Origin: Humibacillus sp. | GTDB lineage: Bacteria; Actinomycetota; Actinomycetes; Actinomycetales; Dermatophilaceae | DNA length: 49,102 nucleotides | Reading direction: 5' to 3' | Assembly (NCBI GenBank): GCA_030452985.1 | Contig: JAKDLG010000019.1 | Location: 1 to 49,102, forward strand | The notes under the pieces: model-generated | What the model was told of the DNA's origin: nothing | The model's database searches: none | What the model saw: only the letters and a program-made list of their open reading frames with translations | Made by a program: the position numbers and the translations under genes | Shown here: positions 44,673 through 49,102 of the stretch, one piece after another | Layout: every line of letters starts with the position of its first letter | Numbering within the stretch: the first letter of the stretch is position 1

Positions 44673-45188
44673 ATGATCGTTCGTCGTCTGGCCCGCCCAC
44701 TGCTGGCCTCGGTCTTCGTCGTAGGCGGCATCGACGCCCTGCGCCACCCGGGTGCCCGCACCGACCAGGCCGCCCACCTGCTGCAGAAGGTTCCCGGCGA
44801 CTCGGTGCCGAACGACCCCGACCTCGTGGTGCGCATCAACGGTGCGGCACTGCTGGTCGGTGGACTGCTGCTCGCCACCGGCCGCATGCCCCGTCTCGCC
44901 TCGACCATCCTCGCCGCCTCGATCGTGCCGACCACGGCCATCGAGCACGCCTTCTGGGAGGAGAGCGACCCGTCGAAGAAGGCCCAGGTCAAGAGCCTGT
45001 TCCTCAAGAACGTCGGTCTGCTCGGCGGCCTGCTGCTCGCCAGCGTCGACACCGCCGGCAAGCCCGGCCTGGCCTGGCGCGCCCAGAACGTCACCAAGAC
45101 GACCCGCCGCGAGGCCCGCCACGCGAAGAAGGCCGCCTCGCGTGAGGCTCGCCTGCTGGCCCACCGAGCGCAGGACGTCGTGAGCTGA
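44673..45188 (+). CDS. DoxX family membrane protein
   Basis: A 171-residue membrane protein of the DoxX family. It begins MIVRRLARPLLASVFVVGGI, followed by DALRHPGARTDQAA, a family-type pattern. TM segments are at about 9-24, 56-75 (LVVRINGAALLVGGLLLATG), 78-95 and 120-135 (KNVGLLGGLLLASVDTAG). The C-terminal 40 residues are highly basic (TKTTRREARHAKKAASREAR) and probably cytoplasmic. ATG at 44673 is preceded by GAGGAGGAAG at good spacing, better supported than the ATG at 44631. In mycobacteria a DoxX protein works with SodA and SseA in radical detoxification; whether that holds here is unknown. It is followed directly by aroA. Confidence 0.85.
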   Translation: MIVRRLARPLLASVFVVGGIDALRHPGARTDQAAHLLQKVPGDSVPNDPDLVVRINGAALLVGGLLLATGRMPRLASTILAASIVPTTAIEHAFWEESDPSKKAQVKSLFLKNVGLLGGLLLASVDTAGKPGLAWRAQNVTKTTRREARHAKKAASREARLLAHRAQDVVS

Positions 45189-45189
45189 G

Positions 45190-46587
45190 TTGGCCTCCGC
45201 ACGCCATCCCGGCGGGGCGCCGGCCCCTGAAGAGGCGCACGACACTGCTCTCGACTGGGCCGCCCCCACCGCGGACGGACCACTGGATGCAACCGTGCTG
45301 CTGCCCGGCAGCAAGTCGCTGACCAACCGCTACCTCGTGCTCGCGTCGCTCGCGAACGAGCGTTCCCGCCTGCGGGCGCCGCTCCGGTCTCGCGACACCC
45401 TGCTCATGGCCGAGGCCTTGAAGTCGCTGGGTGTGCGCATCGATGACGTTGCGGCAGAGGGTGATCCCACGGCCGACCCGACCGACTGGGTGATCACACC
45501 GCCGAAGACCCTCACCGGCGGGGTCGCCATCGAGTGCGGTCTGGCCGGAACGGTGATGCGGTTTCTGCCCGCCGTGGCGGCGCTGGCCGACGGTCAGGTA
45601 CGCATCGACGGCGATCCGCAGGCTCGCCGTCGCCCGATGGCGCCGGTCGTCGACGCCCTGCGCACCCTCGGCGCCGACATCACCGACGACGGCTCGGGCC
45701 GGCTCCCGATCATCGTCACGGGCACTGGCCGGATGCCGGGAGGCGCCGTCACGATGGACGCCTCTGCCTCGTCACAGTTCATCTCGTCGCTGCTGCTCGC
45801 CGGAGCCCGCTACGACGACGGCGTCACGGTGCGTCACGACGGCAAGGCCGTGCCGAGCGAGCCGCACATCCTCATGACCGTCGAGACCCTGCGCGACGCC
45901 GGCGCGGTCGTCGACGACTCCGAGCCCAACGTCTGGCGGGTCGAACCGTCGGAGATCAACGGGCTCGACGTGTCGGTGGAGCCCGACCTGAGCAACGCCG
46001 GCCCGTTCGTCGCTGCCGCCCTGGTGGCCGGTGGTTCCGTTCGCGTTCCGGGCTGGCCGCAGTACACCACGCAGGCCGGTGACCTGCTGCGCGAGATCCT
46101 CGACACCATGGGCGCCGACGTGCGCCTCGACCGGGCCGGACTCACGGTGACCGGAACCGGCGAGCTCGTCGGCATCGACATCGACCTGCACGACGCCGCC
46201 GAGCTGACCCCCACCGTCGCGGCACTCGCGGCGCTGGCGTCCACCCCGTCGTGGATTCGGAACGTCGCCCACATCCGGTTCCACGAGACTGACCGCCTGG
46301 CGGCGCTCACGGCCGAGCTCACGGCTCTCGGTGCCAGCGTGCGCGAGACCGATGACGGCCTTCGCATCGCGCCGGCCACGATGCACGGTGGCCGGTTCCA
46401 CAGCTACCACGACCACCGGATGGCCACCGCCGGCGCGATCCTCGGCCTGCGTCTCCCCGGCCTCACGGTCCAGAACATCGCCACGACGGCCAAGACGTTG
46501 CCCGACTTCACCGGCCTGTGGCAGGGAATGCTCGAGGGTTCGACGAACGCGACCAGGCCGACAGACCGCATCGGCCGCTCTCGATGA
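45190..46587 (+). CDS. aroA: 3-phosphoshikimate 1-carboxyvinyltransferase (EPSP synthase)
   Basis: A 465-residue EPSP synthase, sixth step of the shikimate pathway. The PEP/S3P-binding start is VLLPGSKSLTNRYLVLA. The glycine-rich loop is CGLAGTVMRFLPA in place of the textbook NAGTAMR. Other conserved parts are GDPQARRRPMAPVVDALR, DASASSQFISSLLLAGARY, HIRFHETDRLAALTAEL and the DHRMATAGAILGL block. The start is taken as TTG at 45190, immediately after the DoxX stop; no good ATG or GTG occurs before the conserved region. The stop overlaps rsgA by 4 nt (ATGA). The order aroA-rsgA-hisN matches Mycobacterium tuberculosis and other actinobacteria. Confidence 0.95.
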   Translation: MASARHPGGAPAPEEAHDTALDWAAPTADGPLDATVLLPGSKSLTNRYLVLASLANERSRLRAPLRSRDTLLMAEALKSLGVRIDDVAAEGDPTADPTDWVITPPKTLTGGVAIECGLAGTVMRFLPAVAALADGQVRIDGDPQARRRPMAPVVDALRTLGADITDDGSGRLPIIVTGTGRMPGGAVTMDASASSQFISSLLLAGARYDDGVTVRHDGKAVPSEPHILMTVETLRDAGAVVDDSEPNVWRVEPSEINGLDVSVEPDLSNAGPFVAAALVAGGSVRVPGWPQYTTQAGDLLREILDTMGADVRLDRAGLTVTGTGELVGIDIDLHDAAELTPTVAALAALASTPSWIRNVAHIRFHETDRLAALTAELTALGASVRETDDGLRIAPATMHGGRFHSYHDHRMATAGAILGLRLPGLTVQNIATTAKTLPDFTGLWQGMLEGSTNATRPTDRIGRSR

Positions 46588-47618
46588 GCTGGCGGGACCT
46601 CGACGAGAGCAGCGTGCGGGTTCGTCCCAGTCGCAAGGGGTCCCGGCCGCGCACCAAGGAAAGGCCTGCGCATACGGATGCCGTCGTGGCCATGGTCATC
46701 GGGGTCGACCGTGGGCGCTACACCTGCCTCGTCCCGAAGGGCGCGCTCGGCAAGAAGGAGCCCGAGCGGGTGGTCACGGCGATGAAGGCGCGCGACATCG
46801 GCCGCACCCGGGTGGTGGTCGCCGACGACGTCGCCCTCGTCGGAGACCTGGCGGGCGGCCCCGACGCGCTGGCCCGGATCGTGCGCATCCAGGAGCGACG
46901 TTCGGTGCTGCGACGCACCGCCGACGACACCGACCCCTACGAGCGCATCATCGTCGCCAACGCCGACCAGCTCGTCATCGTCACGGCCCTCGCCGACCCC
47001 GAGCCCCGACCGCGGATGGTCGACCGGTGTCTGGTCGCCGCCTACGACGCCGACCTCGACCCGCTGCTCGCCCTCACCAAGGCCGACCTGGTCGACCCGG
47101 CCGACTTCCTGGCCCACTACACCCCCCTCGAGGTCGCGCACGTCGTCACCTCGCGAGCGGGTGGCGAGGTGGTCGGCGTGGACGCGCTGCGCGAGCGGCT
47201 GGCCGGCCGCGTCTCCGTGCTGGTCGGCCACTCCGGCGTCGGCAAGAGCACCCTCGTCAACGCCCTCGTGCCCGGGGCGCTACGGGCGACCGGCATCGTC
47301 AACGACACGACCGGAAGGGGTCGACACACCTCGACGAACGCGGTCGCCCTGAGGCTGCCCGACGACCCTGACGGCTGGGTCATCGACACCCCCGGCATCC
47401 GGTCGTTCGGGCTCGCGCACATCGACGTCAACCACATCATCGACCACTTCCCCGACCTGGCCGCGGGCACCGGCGACTGTCCTCGAGGCTGCACTCACGA
47501 CGAACCGGAGTGCGGCCTCGACGCCTGGGTGGCGGGAGGGCATGCAGGCCCCGCCGGTTCCTCGCGCCTCGAGTCGCTGCGGCGCCTGTTGCGCAGCCGA
47601 CCTGCCGAGGAGCACTAG
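46584..47618 (+). CDS. rsgA: Ribosome small-subunit-dependent GTPase RsgA
   Basis: A 344-residue circularly permuted GTPase that helps late maturation of the 30S subunit. Motif order is G4 first (ALTKADLVDP), then G1 (VGHSGVGKSTLVNALV), G2-like NDTTGRGRHTST and G3 (VIDTPGIRSFGL). An N-terminal OB-type domain precedes them (VRVRPSRKGSRPRTKERPAH). The C-terminal zinc-binding motif is GDCPRGCTHDEPECGLDAWV. ATG at 46584 overlaps the aroA stop. The RNA-binding N-terminal stretch is Arg/Lys-rich. The frame upstream of 46584 overlaps aroA and is not used. Confidence 0.95.
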   Translation: MSWRDLDESSVRVRPSRKGSRPRTKERPAHTDAVVAMVIGVDRGRYTCLVPKGALGKKEPERVVTAMKARDIGRTRVVVADDVALVGDLAGGPDALARIVRIQERRSVLRRTADDTDPYERIIVANADQLVIVTALADPEPRPRMVDRCLVAAYDADLDPLLALTKADLVDPADFLAHYTPLEVAHVVTSRAGGEVVGVDALRERLAGRVSVLVGHSGVGKSTLVNALVPGALRATGIVNDTTGRGRHTSTNAVALRLPDDPDGWVIDTPGIRSFGLAHIDVNHIIDHFPDLAAGTGDCPRGCTHDEPECGLDAWVAGGHAGPAGSSRLESLRRLLRSRPAEEH

Positions 47619-47714
47619 GAGCCGGCTCTGCCGACCCGACTCCGGCCCGATCGGTGAGCGAGACGGGCATCGGCAAGAAGGCACGTGCCACGGTGATCGA
47701 CCGGCCCGGGCGGC

Positions 47715-47726
47715 TAGGTTGAGCCG
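47715..47726 (+). promoter_or_regulatory. Possible -10 element of hisN, leaderless
   Basis: TAGGTT (47715-47720) lies 6 nt before the hisN GTG, so transcription would begin at the start codon. A -35 is not clear. The spacer from the rsgA stop to hisN is 108 nt. Confidence 0.35.
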
Positions 47727-48527
47727 GTGACCTCCTACGACGACGACCTCCGGCTCGCCCACGTTCTCGCGGATGCAGCCGATCGCCTGACGATGGAGCG
47801 GTTCCGCGCCGAAGACCTCGTCGTCGAGAGCAAGCCCGACCTCACGCCCGTGACCGACGCCGACCGCAGCACCGAAGAGCTGATCCGGATGCAGCTGAAG
47901 CGCACCCGGCCCCGTGACGCGGTGGAGGGCGAGGAGTTCGACACCACCGGGCGCGGGCAGCGCCGCTGGATCATCGACCCCATCGACGGCACCAAGAACT
48001 TCGTGCGCGGTGTACCCGTGTGGGCCACCCTGATCGGGCTCGTCGACGAGGGTCGCCCCGTGCTCGGCCTGGTGTCGGCCCCGGCCCTGCACCGACGGTG
48101 GTGGGCGGCATCCGGCTCGGGAGCCTGGACCGGTCGCTCGCTGACGTCGGCCCGGCGCATCTCCGTCTCGAAGGTCGCCTCGCTGGCTGACGCCTCGCTG
48201 TCGTACTCCTCCCTCGGCGGGTGGCGCGAGCGCGGGCGGGGGGCCGACTTCCTCAACCTGATGGACGACTGCTGGCGATCGCGGGCCTACGGCGACTTCT
48301 GGTCGTACATGCTGGTGGCTGAGGGGGCGGTCGACATCGCCGCCGAGCCCGAGCTTCAGGTCTACGACATGGCCGCCCTCGTCACGATCGTGCAGGAGGC
48401 CGGCGGGCGCTTCACCGGGCTCGACGGCGCCGACGGGTGCTGGAGCAGCACCGCGCTGGCCTCGAACAGCCTGCTTCACGACGAGGTGCTTGACCGCATC
48501 GGCGACGATCGGGTCGAGGATGAGTGA
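47727..48527 (+). CDS. hisN: Histidinol-phosphatase HisN (inositol monophosphatase family)
   Basis: A 266-residue member of the inositol-monophosphatase superfamily. In actinobacteria at this position next to rsgA/aroA (Rv3137 type), it is the histidinol-phosphate phosphatase of histidine synthesis. Metal-binding motifs are PVTDADRSTEELI, VEGEEFD, WIIDPIDGTKNFVRGVPVWA (the DPxDGT site) and the C-terminal LQVYDMAALVTIVQEAGG. The start is GTG at 47727, with a -10-like TAGGTT 6 nt upstream. The stop overlaps the GNAT gene by 8 nt. Assignment as HisN rather than an inositol phosphatase rests on context and on the short DMAAL motif. Confidence 0.88.
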   Translation: MTSYDDDLRLAHVLADAADRLTMERFRAEDLVVESKPDLTPVTDADRSTEELIRMQLKRTRPRDAVEGEEFDTTGRGQRRWIIDPIDGTKNFVRGVPVWATLIGLVDEGRPVLGLVSAPALHRRWWAASGSGAWTGRSLTSARRISVSKVASLADASLSYSSLGGWRERGRGADFLNLMDDCWRSRAYGDFWSYMLVAEGAVDIAAEPELQVYDMAALVTIVQEAGGRFTGLDGADGCWSSTALASNSLLHDEVLDRIGDDRVEDE

Positions 48528-49095
48528 GCCCGGACACCCCGGCCGATCGTCCGGCCGTGGGGAGGTTCCCGCGACGGTGCGACCGGCCACGGCATCCGAC
48601 GTGGACGTGCTCGCGAGGGTCGCCGCGGCCACCTTTGCCCTGGCCTGCCCGCCGCACATGACCATCGAGCGCATCGACGCCTTCATCGACGGCGTGCTCT
48701 TACGCAGCCGCTTCGAGGAGTATCTCGACGACGGCTCGCGGCGGGTGCTGCTCGCCGAGCGCAGCGGCCGGCCCCTCGGCTACGCCATGCTCGTCGACGC
48801 CGAACCGTCCGACCCCGACGTGGCCGCGGCCATCCGGCTTCGGCCCACGGTCGAGCTGAGCAAGATCTACGTGCTGCCCGAGGCGCACGGCAGCGGCAGC
48901 GCCCGGTTGCTGATGGAGGCCGGTCTCGACTGGGCCCGCACCCGTCACGCTATCGGCGTGTGGCTCGGGGTCAACCAGCAGAACGAGCGCGCCCAGCGGT
49001 TCTACGCCAAGAGCGGATTCACAGTGGGCGGCACGAAGCGCTTCCTCGTCGGCGACCGCTACGAGGACGACTTCGTCATGGAACGGCCCCTCTGA
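48520..49095 (+). CDS. GNAT family N-acetyltransferase
   Basis: A 191-residue GNAT protein. The acetyl-CoA-binding motif A is LSKIYVLPEAHGSGSARLLM (about residues 110-129), with the AHGSGS loop. Motif B has VWLGVNQQNERAQRFYAKSG, ending in the strand TKRFLVGDRYEDDFVMERPL. The N-terminal 20 residues are Ser/Gly-rich. ATG at 48520 is preceded by GAGG and overlaps the hisN stop by 8 nt, so it is coupled to hisN. The pattern resembles spermidine/protein N-acetyltransferase-like GNATs, but the acceptor is unknown. Confidence 0.88.
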   Translation: MSEPGHPGRSSGRGEVPATVRPATASDVDVLARVAAATFALACPPHMTIERIDAFIDGVLLRSRFEEYLDDGSRRVLLAERSGRPLGYAMLVDAEPSDPDVAAAIRLRPTVELSKIYVLPEAHGSGSARLLMEAGLDWARTRHAIGVWLGVNQQNERAQRFYAKSGFTVGGTKRFLVGDRYEDDFVMERPL

Positions 49096-49102
49096 CCCCC
49101 CA

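Overview
The window is about 49 kb of high-GC DNA (roughly 70% G+C) from an actinobacterial chromosome. Its markers include mtrA-mtrB-lpqB, mycothione reductase, a WhiB regulator, coenzyme F420 genes, SigR-RsrA and the 24-residue ribosomal protein bL37. The gene order and many GTG/TTG starts suit an Intrasporangiaceae-like actinomycete (Janibacter/Knoellia/Terrabacter/Phycicoccus type). That family placement is inference; no rRNA is present to confirm it. No tRNA, rRNA, insertion sequence, prophage or CRISPR array was seen. Most of the window is conserved core chromosome.

Layout. 1-5.9 kb: the 5' end of a DUF222/HNH (13E12-type) gene running off the left edge, an AlkA-like glycosylase, a Ddn-like F420 oxidoreductase, a membrane flippase-like protein, a glycosyltransferase fused to a methyltransferase-like domain, and an unknown protein. 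6-14.3 kb: LysM protein and Rv3235-like protein converging on secA, then a YcaQ-type glycosylase, an orphan NarL-type regulator, the ribosome hibernation factor hpf and comF. 14.4-21.7 kb: lpqB, mtrB and mtrA (cell-envelope two-component system), two tandem paralogous lipoproteins, and ahcY. 21.9-28.5 kb: a small membrane protein, then an apparent leftward operon DUF3499-manB-Trm112-SIS/TobH-mtr-DUF808, with a divergent metallopeptidase-like gene. 28.5-36 kb: DUF5719, a 1091-residue multi-TM glycosyltransferase and whiB (leftward), divergent from fbiA(cofD)-cofE. 36-41.4 kb: an MDR oxidoreductase, malic enzyme, and a tandem pair of membrane HD/HD-GYP-like proteins preceded by an unlisted 31-residue hydrophobic ORF. 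41.6-49.1 kb: bL37, rsrA-sigR with a clear SigR-type promoter, a hydrolase, an SRAP protein, then rightward DoxX-aroA-rsgA and hisN-GNAT.

How the genes fit together. Several blocks serve the envelope (MtrAB-LpqB, SecA, LysM, ManB, glycosyltransferases, WhiB). Others serve thiol redox (SigR-RsrA, mycothione reductase) and F420 (FbiA, CofE, Ddn-like enzyme). DNA alkylation and abasic-site repair are represented by AlkA-like, YcaQ-like and SRAP proteins. Many genes overlap by 4 nt (ATGA/GTGA), indicating translational coupling. Several others have a -10 hexamer 6-8 nt before the start codon, suggesting leaderless mRNAs.

The least explained items are: the 31-residue ORF with its two catalytically degenerate HD proteins; a palindrome lying over the -35 regions of two divergent promoters at 27.97-28.0 kb; a 35-nt GC-rich direct repeat after cofE; a CofE without the usual FbiB nitroreductase domain; and the glycosyltransferase-methyltransferase-like fusion.
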